From Nymphalis io (lineage: Eukaryota > Arthropoda > Insecta > Lepidoptera > Nymphalidae), in contig NC_065888.1 in the NCBI RefSeq assembly GCF_905147045.1, positions 6,515,001 through 6,579,000 on the forward strand: a stretch of 64,000 nucleotides of DNA, in the 5' to 3' direction. Made by a program: the position numbers and the translations under genes. The first letter of the stretch is position 1, and the number at the start of each line of letters is the position of its first letter. Below, in pieces: positions 49,571-61,525 of the stretch. The notes beneath the pieces are model-generated. The model had not been told where the DNA came from, ran no database searches, and saw nothing but the letters and a program-made list of their open reading frames with translations.

Positions 49571-49888
49571 GATTTTTTTTTTTATAGAATAGGAAGGCAG
49601 ACGACCATATGGGCTTACCATTACCATTACTTACCATCAGGTGGTAAGTGGTCACCAAACTCCCTTAGACATTGGCATTGTAAGAAATGTCAACCATCGC
49701 TTACATAGCCAATGCGCCACCAACCTTGGGAACTAAGATTTTATGTCCCTTGTGCCCGTAATTACACTGGCTCACTCACCCTTCAAACCGGAACACAACA
49801 ATACCAACTAGTGCCGTTTTGCGGCAGAATATCTGATGAGTGGGTGGTACATACCCAGACGAGCTTGCACAAAGCCCTACCACCAGTA
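49571..49888 (-). repeat. Dispersed repeat, family A, long copy on the minus strand
   Basis: On the plus strand it reads T-run, 'atagaataggaaggcagacg', 'ttaccatcaggtgg', 'aagaaatgtcaaccatcgct', 'tggctcactcacccttcaaa' and 'gacgagcttgcacaaagccc' before 'taccaccag': the reverse complement of the 55527 copy, with the same 5' and 3' ends. Confidence 0.88.
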
Positions 49889-51893
49889 AAAGATTACACT
49901 AGCTACACTTAGAAGAATTGAATGTTAACCGTTTCTCATGGAATTAAATTTGAAAAGCATTGTTTGTTTTTTCAATGTGCCTATTTCATAAAATCACTTG
50001 TAGTTAAATTCTAAATAATCTGTCTCTAACGTTTCATTTTCGTTCGACCTTGATCTCTTTATAGTTCGCAGCGACCTAGTTATTGGTCTATTAGGATCAA
50101 CGATGCACTTCTCAATTGATTCTACAAATGTATCTTCTAGCACATCCGGCTGTGATACTGATATCGTAATAACAGCGGGCGTAATATCTTGCCATTGATA
50201 ATTTGCTTTAAATTATTTTGAACAAACAGTTTCATCTTTATGAAGTTTTTATATATAGGTATTTTTAAGCTTATTTACATATAGTATCAAAAAAGTCCAA
50301 ATAAAATTTAGAAGTTTTTTAATGTTATATACACATAGTAAAACTAGCAGGAATAACGAATGCATGTATTGCTTATTGGTTCAATATCCAAACGGCATAT
50401 TTCAAACTTTGCACGTACATTTTTATTTATAAAAAAATACATTTTTGTTTATTCTTAAAACTAATAATAATCGAAATGTAGTACTTGATCATCTTGATGA
50501 AACAACATAACAACATATAGCATGTGAAAACTACTAACATAGTAAATATCTTTTGCCTTTTGCCCATTACAAATGCGCGTTTCCATCAACTAATATTTTT
50601 TTAATTGATGTCGTTTTAGTCGTATTTAAATTCCTAAATATAGATAATTAAACTAATATTTATTTTTAATTTAATAGCTCATGTGATTTATCTTTTTGAA
50701 AATAAAATAAGCCTCGGGCGTAGTTCAACAACATTCTATGGATTAAATGGGTTGATTTTTTTAAATACTTTTGATAAATTTCTCAGCGGGCCAATACTTG
50801 AGCTTAATATATTTAATTGTATTCACTAGTTTTTCACTCTGTTTCGTTTTTTATATTTATAGAAAGGTAAAATTTTCAAATATAGTAAAAAAACGTATCA
50901 GGCATGACTCATTTATAAGTGGATTGATTAGCCAGCCATGGCAAAGAATAAGAAATATTACATTATACTCCACGCGTTGCCGAAAATGTTTTATATTTTC
51001 ATTCGTAATTATAAATATTTAATCACTTCGAAGGTCAATATTACCACAGTACAGGTCTACAGCTGATGAGAACTTGTTAAGCATTTATATTTATACACAG
51101 TTTTGTATGGATGCTATTTTAGGAATAAATAATTTGCTGTTTTAGGAATAAATAACTAAACACTAATTGACTGAATCATTTAATTTCTAATTAAACGAAG
51201 GGTTTTTCTGAAAATCTGAGGATAATCTAAATATTTCCCATAATAACGTTCTCTGAAAGCTGTCGTATGATTTCTAAATGATTTTCAAAGGCTTAGCTGT
51301 GTCTTACTTGCAGGTATACCATTATCGCTGTTACGATAGTGGGATCTGAAATTAGTAATTATTCTATAGCAAGGTTTTATAAAGAAAAACTCGTAACCAA
51401 CCTAATGGCTTAGTAAACGATTGTGTATATAGTACATTTCAAGCCCTCTGCCAAGCAAAGCACTATGTATATATATATCTCTTTATTTTCATACACAAAT
51501 ATCATAGTGATATTAGTACTTAGTGTCTAACCGATTCTTCTTGGTAGAATCTACATTCTGAACCGGTGTTAGCAGTTTTATACGTTTAATTATGTTATTT
51601 TAAATTGACGATACAGAAATGTGTATATAAAAGCCCAGTTTATTAATTTGATTTGATTTGAAAAGGAAAGACTTTTAACGACGTACTGATTTTAGGATAT
51701 AAAATTAAAATCTCGATCCAACTCCAATACCCATTAGTAAATAGATAGTTGTTGCATAATATACCTAGAAGCGAAACCGTGTTACGCTCCCAACTTTACT
51801 GAGTTCCTAATGTAAGAGCTATATTACACATTTTTACTATTTGTTACTCCGAGATAATTTCATTTCGTTTCATCTAAACTTTTACTACTTTTA

Positions 51894-52128
51894 GTTAGTA
51901 CTGCTGATTGTATTTTTTACTGTTGCGCATGTCCGTCGTAAGGGGCAAGTGCTTCACGGTAGCATGCGCAAGCGATCTCGTGACTCTCCTCGTTAAGACG
52001 GAAAGGGTACCGCTGTTTTTAGTGGGTATTCCAATGTTCGGGGCGCACTCGGCGTCTTGGACACCGGCGAGCCCCACACACAGCCCCCACACTAGAAACG
52101 CGTAACGCGTTTTTCCAGCGTTAAAAAA
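51894..52128 (-). mobile_element. LINE 3'-region fragment, minus strand
   Basis: A GC-rich segment in AT-rich flanks that reads on the minus strand as an apparent protein tail (AECAPNIGIPTKNSGTLSVL... to a stop near 51895). I believe this block recurs in lepidopteran LINE copies. The 172-codon frame at 51895-52413 is a chimaera of this fragment and the adjacent SINE, not a gene. Confidence 0.5.
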
Positions 52129-52132
52129 GGGG

Positions 52133-52620
52133 GCAAGTGCTATGCACTTGTCAGTTATTCTACCACCCAATAGCAATACTTTGATGTGGTGATGGAATGT
52201 TACCTCAGTAACAGTAACAGCCTGGTAATGTCCTACTGCTGGGCTAAGGCCTCCTCTCCCTTTTGAGGAGAAGGTTTGGAGCTTATTCCACCACGCTGCT
52301 CCAATGCGGGTTGGTAGAATACACATGTGGCAGAATTTCAATGAAATTAGACACATGCAGGTTTCCTCACGATGTTTTCCTTCACCGTCAAGCACGAGAC
52401 GAATTATAAACACAAATTAAGCACATGAAAATTCAGTGGTGCTTGCCCGAGTTTGAACCCACGATCATCGGTTAAGATTCACGCGTTCTAACCACTAGGC
52501 CATCTCAGCTTAATGGAATGTCACCTACACCAGTGTAATTTCAGGCACAAAGGACGTATAGTTAATATTTTGTAGAGTGCATTGGCGCTTGGCAGTCAGA
52601 CTACACTAGTAAACATACGA
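52133..52620 (+). repeat. Family A repeat split by a nested SINE
   Basis: The left part, 52133-52205 ('ttattctaccacccaatagc', 'aatactttgatgtggtg'), and right part, 52513-52620 ('caccagtgtaatttcaggca', 'gcattggcgcttgg'), are consecutive blocks of family A interrupted by the SINE at 52206-52512. Confidence 0.8.
52206..52512 (-). mobile_element. tRNA-derived SINE (family B), minus strand, nested insertion
   Basis: The reverse complement has 'gagatggcctagtggttaga', 'gatgatcgtgggttcaaact', 'gtgaggaaacctgcatgtgt' and a tail with 'ggcctta gcccagcagtagg'. Flanks 52192-52205 (atggaatgttacct) and 52513-52526 (atggaatgtcacct) are a 14-bp target-site duplication with one mismatch. Confidence 0.9.
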
Positions 52621-53886
52621 TCGGTTGTGACTACTTGCTTTGCACGGTTAATCATTTTGTGTTAGTTACCTTCTTATTGTTATTGTAATTACTCAATTAA
52701 GTTAAATTTACATAGTATTAAATTAATATAAACATTTCACTTATATTAAAAAAAAGTATCGTTGTTGAAATTTTATATTGTACTTATTTTTATATCGACG
52801 TATATACGGATTAAATACGTAATATAAAATAATTACTCGCTTATATATATTTTTTTTTTGAAAATGATCGTGAAACAAAATTTTATCTGGTGTTTGATTT
52901 AAATCTCATATAAAAAGTTATAGTTTCCTACTTTGTGTCTTAAAGATTACGTCAATAGTACATAAATAATTTCGTAATAAAACATAAATAATTTCCATTC
53001 AACGAGGTTTTCTGAACCATTCGAAATATTCAAATAAACGCTACTTATATTACGTGTTTAACTGTCTGCGAATATAATACAATACAAATGTTTGGTCGTC
53101 TAAAAGCGTATTGATTAGTCTGAGACAGATATTTACTGAAATGACCGACTAAAATCGTGCCTGGTCGTCTGGCTGGTCTAGTATCTAGGCGTTGTCCGGT
53201 AATGACGACTTTCTACCGCAATACAACACAACGTGCGATAAAGGAATATTTAGAACGTCAAATTATGTTCAAAGATATATATATATGACATTGTCACAAA
53301 AGTGAGACTATTTTAACGAATTTAAGTTAAATCTTATTAGGAAGGCTTATTTTATATGGTGACTTCTATTCGTAGATATTGGTATTGTGAGCTGCCAACC
53401 AAACAATCTAACAGTAATTTCTCTTAGTTCTGTGGCTTTCAGAATCATTAGCTCTCTAAAACGGAACACGGAAATTCAGTATTTTTCAGAATTACTCGTG
53501 AGGTGTTACCCGATGAACAGGATCAGCTTATATTAAATATGTTTTTTGCGCAAGCGAAGTTCATTTCACTTGTTATAAAGTTAATCAGGTTGTGTCGCTT
53601 TGTTTCGCACTGCGGCTTGCGTGGATATCCGTCGTAACTTTATCGAGTCGCTAGTCACGTAAAAATCTTTTGTTATATTGACCTACCTAAATCTCGTTAT
53701 GGGCAACTTTATAGATAATGAAATGTGTGTCGAGATATAATTTAGGTAAACCTCAGAACGGACAGGATGTGAGACGTTACATTAATCTAACGCCTATTGT
53801 ATGTATGTATGGTTATGTAACGACATATTGTTTTTGGTAACTTAGTGAAACAGATGATTTTCGATACAAATTTCTTTATCTGAAAT

Positions 53887-53918
53887 CTCGTCTTTCTCTC
53901 TCTCTCCCTCTCTTCGCT
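53887..53918. repeat. (CT)n-rich low-complexity tract
   Basis: 'ctttctctctctctccctct' and surrounding pyrimidines. Confidence 0.9.
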
Positions 53919-55012
53919 CTTGTCTTCTAATGTTATGATTATATATTTTCGGGATTGATATAAAATGGTATCCCTTAAATCGAAAATATAACATAAAGTA
54001 CATATGTTCTACCTATTATAATACCAATGACGTGTCGTAATATTTTTTTTATACACTAGATTTTAAAGAAATACGTTTCAAATTAACTAGTTAAGTATAT
54101 AAATAAGTTTTGATGTGATTATATTCAACGTAATTTAATATCACTCGACGTTTATAGAAATATTTTATTTTTCTTACCTGTAGGTTATATGCGTTACTTG
54201 TCGCGCATTTGTTTTTATTATCAATTTAATTAATTTATAGGTTGAATAGCTAAGAAGGGAAAGCGTAAGAAACAAACCACATTTATAATATTAGTAAGGA
54301 TTTCTTGTTTTTTTTTCACATAGACAATGCCGATTTTCTTAGCTTCGAATATTTTTCTAAAAAATATCGCACTTATAATCAAAGAATTGTTTCAATTACT
54401 ACAATGATATTTATTTTTTAATATCTATAGGAAAACCGTTACCTTATTAAAAATTCTGTTAATTCATCCACTTACAATTAAAGAAACCTAAAAAAGCATT
54501 TTCTTTAAGTTTCCAGGCACTGCCTAGAGTTATGTAAATATAAAATTAAAATTATACTCAATTATTACTTCACTTTGATTCTCATTACGAATTACAATTT
54601 TCACTAATAATAATATATTTTGGCGAAATAAAATAAAAAAGAAATAATTAAGTACTCGAATGATTTCGAAATTTCGAAGCCTGGCACGCACTAATGTGTC
54701 ATTTAGTGGTGTATGCATATATCGCTTACCGTTATTTTCCGAAAATTCATTGAAAGAGTTGTTTGCATAACGAATTCGAGATTGTTTAATTAGCTACGTG
54801 TTTCGCAATATTCGTTTTTTTTTAATTTCATAATTGCAGAATAAAGAGATACTTACATTATTTTATTTTATATTTAACTAAACTTATAGTTTTGGTTCAG
54901 TTATTTTGAACTTAACAGTAAATTTAATAGACTAGAACCTTTGAAGTAAACTAGTAAACTACCTAATGAATTGACTGATTCGCATTTTATAATTAAATTT
55001 TATATGTAACAA

Positions 55013-55110
55013 GTGTTCGCCCACGGCTTCGCCCGCGTGTTAGGGGGAGGGGGGCACGTGTTATAATAGACAGTTACTTTCGCAATTTATAATATTAGTA
55101 TTGATACGAA
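55013..55110 (-). repeat. Fragment of a dispersed insect repeat, reverse orientation
   Basis: 'gttcgcccacggcttcgccc' followed by 'gcgtgttagg', and then 'tttataatattagtattgat', is the kind of wording seen at the end of a common lepidopteran repeat. It pairs in style with 46970-47010. Confidence 0.45.
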
Positions 55111-55301
55111 TAGCTTATCCAAATAAAGACTACAGAGGGAGCTATAAATGATAAGCATAATCACTTACAGCTTACATTATATCAGAATAATTATAACATC
55201 TGTTTTTGAACCCCGCACGAAGACAACTTACTTTTCTTTTTAAAATGTATATTTAAGATTTACTTGTAAATCTATCCGACATTATTATATTTTATATATA
55301 T

Positions 55302-55500
55302 CACGTGTTCCCCTCCTCTTACAACCCGGGTTCCTTCAAACGAGGCGTGAAGAGGCATCTTGCGGGCCGGCAAGGCGGGGACGGCTAGTACAGAACATTC
55401 TTCCCGACTGTACTGGCCGTCGTCGCGTTTGGACTCTACTACCACTTACCATCAGGTGGAGTAGAGTCATATGCCATCCCGGCGCATATAAAAAAAAAAA
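55302..55500 (+). mobile_element. LINE 3' end: C-terminus of reverse-transcriptase ORF plus 3' UTR and poly-A
   Basis: The frame ...VFPSSYNPGSFKRGVKRHLA... ends at TAG (55386-55388) and resembles the C-terminus of LINE ORF2 proteins. It is followed by a GC-rich 3' UTR with the hairpin 'ccacttaccatcaggtgg' and an A11 tail at about 55489-55500. This is a 5'-truncated copy. Confidence 0.7.
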
Positions 55501-55526
55501 TTTAAATGCTTCGTGACATCATTTTT

Positions 55527-55825
55527 AGTACTGGTGGTAGGGCTTTGTGCAAGCTCGTCTGGATAGGTGCCACCCACTCATCAGATATTCTACCACAAAA
55601 CAGCAGTACTTGGTATTGTTGTGTTCTGGTTGGATGGGCAAGTGAGCCAGCGTAATTAAAGGCACAAAAGACATAACATCTTATTATTCCAAGTATGGTG
55701 GGGCGTTGGCGATGTAAGCGACGGCTAACATTTCTTACAATGCCAATGTATATGGGCGTTGGTGACTACTTACCATCAGGTGGCCCATATGCTCGTTCGC
55801 CTACCTATTCTATAAAAAAAATATA
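55527..55825 (+). repeat. Dispersed repeat, family A, best-preserved copy
   Basis: Runs from 'ctggtggtagggctttgtgc' through 'tcgtctggataggtgccacc', 'gagccagcgtaattaaaggc', 'gggcgttggtgactacttac' and 'catcaggtggcccatatgct' to an A-run at 55816. No long coding frame. It lies directly after the LINE tail that ends near 55500. Confidence 0.9.
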
Positions 55826-57957
55826 TATTACTTTAAATATTTCCTTCTTAATACTGGTCTGGAAAAAACGTTTGCCCATTGCACGGCATGTCTCCGTCTA
55901 CCTCAAGCGATTCATATTAATTTAATTAAGTTCAACTTTTAGGTTTCAGTCTGACATTGATTATAGGGATTTGTGGGAAACTGATGAATGTGGTAAATAT
56001 AGTAAGTCCGACCTTCCACCCATAAATAGTTATTTCGGCGAAAGTTAAATGTTAAAACGTTAACGTTGTCTTTGATTACGAAGTACATAAATATTAAAAG
56101 CCAAAGACCAAAGAGTCGACGGTCACTATGCTATTTATAACTTTTTACTGCTTAATACTTAAATATTAGTACTAGAAGCATTTTCATAACGAATAAATGT
56201 TAATATAATAATAATTTGTCGTCTCTTATAAAAGAGAAAATATGCATGATCATTTTTGACTTATTATTTATATGGCTTGTTGAAAATACAAACATTAAGT
56301 AGCTTCACCTAATGTTAATACCTATCTTAGTTTAATTTATGTCTTATTGAAACTTAATTTCGTCATACGTCCAGATACAACAGCTTGTTGAGCTAACGTA
56401 ATATAATAAAGATAATTGTTGTCTTGTGATTTATTTTATAGGAAATTATAAAATTCAACCTCCAAATTGTAAATTAACGTTTTTGCTGGCAGCGCATGTC
56501 GACTCTTTAACTTTACGTATTTTTTGAACCAAATCGAATAAACAGGGAAACCTCTCAACCATATTTTAATATATTGTTATTTTTTATAAAAATTATTGAA
56601 ATCGTTACATTTTATACTATAATTAAGTTTTAAATTCATAAGATTAATATAAATGTAAGCATTCTTTTATTACGTTGTAAGTTAAGCATTACGGTTATAG
56701 ACTCGATCTAAGAAATACAATAAAGGATATAGTCACTTTCCATGTTTACAGTTTCAAGTCAAAGTAACAATTTTTTTGTTCTTAACGATCAACAAACAGT
56801 CTCAGTGCATTAGCATAACAACGCAATGTGACGCTATATAAAATGTATTAAACATACACTAATAACTAACCGAACAACCTTGTGTCTGTTACAGGTACGA
56901 TGACAGTCTTCTACGCACACAGTGAGTCGTACTACGTATAACGCCTATTGACGAATCCGCTTTATCACAAACGTTGCTGAATCGATTAATCGATAGCGAG
57001 TCACTGTTTTTTTTTTTTTTTAACTCAGTCTATGGCAAATGTCGCAAGGTATTCAATATTTTTTCAGATTTCTTAATGTCGTTATGGTCTCATAATTAAC
57101 ACATATGTCATCGTTTTTTTTTAATAATATAACCACAACGTATATCTATAGACAGTTTTTTTAATGTACTTATTTATTATCTTCAACTCAGATATGGTTT
57201 TAAGCGTGATTCATTCACAAGCTTTACAATCAGCCCGTTTTGTGGTGGGAATAGTATATCTATTGTTGTATTACTGTCATAAAGCAATTATTTTTTTTGT
57301 TTAAACCAATTTACGTTTATGTAAAACAAAATAACTATGTGATCTGATAAAATGTTGAACAAAGATTTGACTCATGTACTGCTAAGCAGTTTACTTGTAT
57401 AATTTCGGATTCGTCAGTACGCGACGTTTTTATTTAGTTTCTAACAAGGGCATTGACTAACACCACTCAAATAATATATGAGATATTTACTGATATTGAT
57501 GTTACTATTTCATAATCTAATGTAAATAGTTTTTTAACCTAAAACTATTATTATTGGTATAATTTAAACACCGATTCGGGCGTCTGCTAATTCAGTAATT
57601 TTTTCTACAATTTCTACATATATCGTAATGTCATTCAAAATAATACATTTAGTTTGTTAACTTTTTTGCTCTTAAAAGTGATGTTTATATTTTGGATGGT
57701 TTTACGATTATTTTAGCGATGTTCCCGCCAAGAAGTCGAGGACAGCGGCAGACCATCCTCAGGGTTGAAGTTCTACATGGTTCATGGCAAGGCTACCATT
57801 ACTTATATCATCAGAAAAATCATTACATACTTTCCTCCTATCTCCTTCTAAATGTTGTGTTTATCGTTTGCATCTTAATAGTTGTTCTATTCAATCAGTA
57901 TGATTACTATTTCAATATATAATTAACGGCAGTGGTTTAATGCTTTCATTTTCGTGT

Positions 57958-58014
57958 AGCGCCATCTATCGTCGAGTAGTCATATTGCAACGTACGGGTA
58001 CGATAGATGGCGCT
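57958..58014. repeat. Inverted repeat, 15-bp perfect arms with CGCCATCTATCG core
   Basis: Left arm agcgccatctatcgt (57958-57972), right arm acgatagatggcgct (58000-58014), 27-nt spacer. The core motif recurs elsewhere in the window. Confidence 0.95.
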
Positions 58015-58102
58015 TCGCATAGGCGTACAATATACATAGAATAAAAATAAAATCTTATTTTATACGATACAATTAAATTATTGTATGTAATTTCAAAGTT
58101 AC

Positions 58103-58141
58103 TATGGAGTAATTAATACCACTACTATTAATTACTCCATA
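58103..58141. repeat. Perfect hairpin, 16-bp arms, 7-nt loop
   Basis: Arms tatggagtaattaata (58103-58118) and tattaattactccata (58126-58141) around ccactac. Confidence 0.96.
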
Positions 58142-58324
58142 TAGTATAAGTATATTTAGTTGCTATAAAAAATGTTTCTCCTTTCGTAAATGCAAACAAA
58201 ATTATATAACATCTTTGTCACTTAATTATTTTGCTTTAATCCTAAGGTATTCGTAGGTATATTAAATTAGTTAGTTTTGGATAGATGGCAATTTGGATCA
58301 AACTTTACGCTAAGTATTTCATCG

Positions 58325-58397
58325 GCCCGGATAGCTCAGTCGGTAGAGCATTGGACTTTTAATCCAAGGGTCCAGGGTTCAAGTCCCTGTTCGGGCG
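58325..58397 (+). tRNA. tRNA-Lys (anticodon UUU)
   Basis: The cloverleaf folds fully. The acceptor stem gcccgga pairs with ttcgggc with one G-U; the D stem is gctc/gagc. The anticodon stem ttgga/tccaa closes the loop cttttaa, giving anticodon TTT at 58358-58360. The variable loop is gggtc, the T stem caggg/ccctg with loop ttcaagt, and the discriminator base is G. The internal A box (tagctcagtcgg) and B box (ggttcaagtcc) are intact. There is no intron. It decodes lysine AAA codons. Confidence 0.97.
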
Positions 58398-58400
58398 TTA

Positions 58401-58409
58401 TTTTTTTTT
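58401..58409 (+). terminator. RNA polymerase III terminator (T9)
   Basis: Nine consecutive T begin 4 nt after the tRNA 3' end. Confidence 0.9.
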
Positions 58410-61078
58410 ATTGTTTTTTCAGTTTTTATTTTCACTATACAAATAATTGTATATTCTTAAGTTTTTTTTAAATGTTAAAATCCCCTGGATGTATTTGCTT
58501 AAAATTACTTTCCAATTAATTTTTAAAAATAGTATGTAGCTCCAAATCATTAATGTTTCTATTTACATCATTTTATTACATCTCGAATTTTTTTTTTGGG
58601 TAATCATTCAATCAAACATCAATCATTCATTGAATTTTTCGTCCAACGCCATCTATCGTATACAGCTGAGTTTAATTTGTGTTGCTCGCTAACACCTAAT
58701 GTTGATAATATTCACTAGATGGTAGCACTAACCTTAATCAAGTTATGTCAATAGTATCCGGTAGATGGCGCTGAGTGGTAAATTTATTATAAATGTGTAA
58801 TACATATTTTATAAGAATTGTTTGCTTTTCTTACGATTAGTAAATGAGGCAAACTAAATGGAGATTAGGATCCTTTATATTATTCGTATATAGACAGGCC
58901 TTAAATATTGAAGCACTTTTTTTTGATAAAATGAATAATAAATTATATATATATAAACACACCATTTGAGCTAGAAATAAACTTTTTTTTAATAATATAT
59001 ATGTACTAATTACCATTTATTTTCGAAGAAAGTAATTTAAACTAATGGTCTTAGTAACGTTGCTTTACGTTGGTTTAGTTAAACACTGATTTCGCTCTTT
59101 GTGTCATTATTGTTTTGAAGAAAGACAGCATTGCATACCCAATAGCCTGCAAAACGTTTATAAGCAAGGTTGTAATACTGTCTATGCTTATGTTTTCACG
59201 CAATTAGTTTACTATTTAATTAATGGGATATCGAAGAACTGTAATGCCGTTTAAGATTTACATAAAAAATTGATGGCATTTTAGTATAATAAAATATTAG
59301 CGGTAGCGCATTTCACAATATATCTCAAAATAGGAGTGTAACTGCTAATTTTTTATTGTATTTCTTAATCCCCTTAGGGCGACAGAGCTATTTTTATAAT
59401 AGCAAAGCCGCAGATAACCTTTAAGTATTTACCTATACTAAATGTTAATAAAAATACAATATAATCGTTAAGTAATCAAATCAACAAAATATTATATAAT
59501 AAATATATACATTACGTGTTATTTAAATCAAATCCTGCAATCATCAACAAATTTAGATTACGTCTAGTAACGCAATACGCACAGCGTTACGTACGCATTT
59601 ATTACTCACAATTTAATCCTAGACCAGTTTAAATAATATATAATACATAATTACTGCTATATGCATTACGAACACCTACACGAACATTTTGAACGTTGCT
59701 CAAATTATAAGGTCGCTATTTTACGTGTAGTTATTTAATTATTCTGTCCAAAATAATTACTCCCAAGTTGTCTACTTCACCTAGTAACCTTAAGATAAAC
59801 GCAAATGGAATAAAAATTGCTTAAAATTAAAATTTCCACATTTTTTTAATATCGAATCTATAGAATTATGTAAAATTTATTTCATACTAAAGCTGGCTAG
59901 AATGCATTATTTAATATTTATTTAATTTCATCCATTTTAACTCAGAAAATTACTTACAATTATTGTAAGTGCAGGGTTGCTAGTGGGACCGTTGCAATTG
60001 CATACTTGGCGAAGCACGACACAGGGGTCAAGATTTTTTAACTACTCACTATGGTGTCTCGACTTAAAATAATTCATGTCTTTCCGAGGGGCCGCGAATG
60101 CGTTATTAAAACAAGATACTGCAGCCTCTGATCCCACAATTCTCACATAAATCATCTATCCCCCAGGTCCCTGGGTACCTCTCTGAAGATTTCCATTGCA
60201 TATTCAATACGCCTGGCCAGCGCGGAGTATGGGCAACACCTCCCTTGATACCGCCGACCCAACAGACTCGACAATCAGAGTGACGCATAGAGAGTACACA
60301 TATAGTTGCTCACGCGTTTGCGAACTATAATATTTTCTGCCGATGAAATTGCCGAAATGTTCGTATTTCTCAAGACTTTGTTTTTAATATTAATAAAGTA
60401 ATGTAATAATTATATAAATAACAAAAAAGATAATGAATTAATTGCCAAGACTCTCAATTGAATTTTTTTAAAAAGGTTATGTAAAAATAAAATAAAACTG
60501 GATTTCTTTTGCCATTAACACCTGTACAAGGTCTCGCTCCGAGCTTACGAAAGTAAGAGCGTATCCACACTATCGCAGCTCAAATCTGGGTCGGTGTAAC
60601 TGTTGCAATGTACTAAACACCACTTTATCTTAGTAAGATGAAGATATTTATCATGTTTAGGGTTTCGTTCACATAATCTGAACCCTAACTTCGCAATATT
60701 CATACTTTATAAATCCCTAACCTTTGTCTTTCTAATTATTATATTTATGCACCTATAGTATACAATATTGCAAACATGTCTGACAATAGAAAATTACAAA
60801 ATTTTTACTGACAAGCAAAATGTCTATCTACACGCAGCAATATTTCCTCATCACTTATATTAATATTTTGATCCTGTTTTAGATACAAAAAGTCGATGTT
60901 TTATTTTTTAATATTTTGACATTACATGATTCATGAGTAACATGTTCAACGTATTCTACGGAATCCTCCAATCTTAGTGTTCTTAAACACAACTTAACCT
61001 TTTTTTTTCAGACCATAACTCCTTTAATGAGCTTATATATAAAATGTTAATTTCAAACTAAAAATGTAAAGAGAATAT

Positions 61079-61110
61079 CAAAAAGGTAAATTTTAAAATT
61101 TACCTTTTTG
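61079..61110. repeat. Perfect 32-bp palindrome
   Basis: caaaaaggtaaatttt at 61079-61094 is followed at once by its exact reverse complement at 61095-61110, with no spacer. Confidence 0.97.
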
Positions 61111-61204
61111 AAGAAAAGTTGTAAAATAATTTTATTTATGGAATAAGATAACCCACATAGCCAATGCTCTGTTGAATATTATATTTCACAAATATTATTT
61201 ATAT

Positions 61205-61260
61205 TATTTTCTATATATATATATATATATACATATATACATATACATATTATAGTATAT
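61205..61260. repeat. (TA)n/(CATA)n microsatellite
   Basis: Runs of 'atatatatatatatac' and 'atatacatatac' repeats. Confidence 0.92.
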
Positions 61261-61482
61261 AGTAGTTTTGTTTATTATAATAAATAATCTGACAGGCCGA
61301 AAATGTCACGAGACAAATGCTTTCTCTTCTTATCCTCTCTTAGGCGAAGAAGCTACTAGAAACCGAGATTCTTTGTTGATAGTATACAAAAATCTAAAAC
61401 AAAGATTCATTACCAAGCGAATGCTACTGAGTTTGTCGTGTGCTAAACTTAACTATGTTTGCAATTTGTCTCTCGGTGGCGA

Positions 61483-61525
61483 TGGAAAACATTGTTAGGA
61501 AACCTGCACGTGGCGGCACATTTTT
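61483..61525 (+). repeat. Family B SINE body fragment
   Basis: 'gatggaaaacattgttagga' then 'aacctgcacgtgg' aligns with 'gaaggaaaacatcgtgagga' then 'aacctgcatgtg' of the SINE body. Confidence 0.55.

Larger units (their letters stand above)
24170..58324 (+). other. bun: Probable first intron of bunched (AT-rich, repeat-bearing)
   Basis: No TSC-box exon (expected to encode IEQAMDLVKSHL-like sequence) was recognised from here to the end of the window, implying an intron of at least 40 kb. It holds scattered repeat fragments, hairpins, GC-rich islands and one small minus-strand ORF, annotated separately. Sub-stretches not listed (for example 26000-28600, 29000-31500, 32000-35200, 36000-41800, 43000-45500 and 53000-55000) show only AT-rich sequence with short chance ORFs. 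Confidence 0.65.

Noticed and set aside
49302..49658. 118-codon minus-strand ORF
   Set aside because: Starts inside a family-A repeat and continues into AT-rich intron with no coding character.
51895..52413. 172-codon minus-strand ORF
   Set aside because: It runs through a SINE, part of family A and a LINE fragment; the frame is a chimaera of repeats.
58277..58471. 64-codon ORF over the tRNA gene
   Set aside because: It translates the tRNA and its terminator.
60106..60288. 60-codon minus-strand ORF in a GC-richer patch
   Set aside because: Several Trp/Cys/Gly residues suggest a coding relic, but no motif, splice site or repeat match could be supported.
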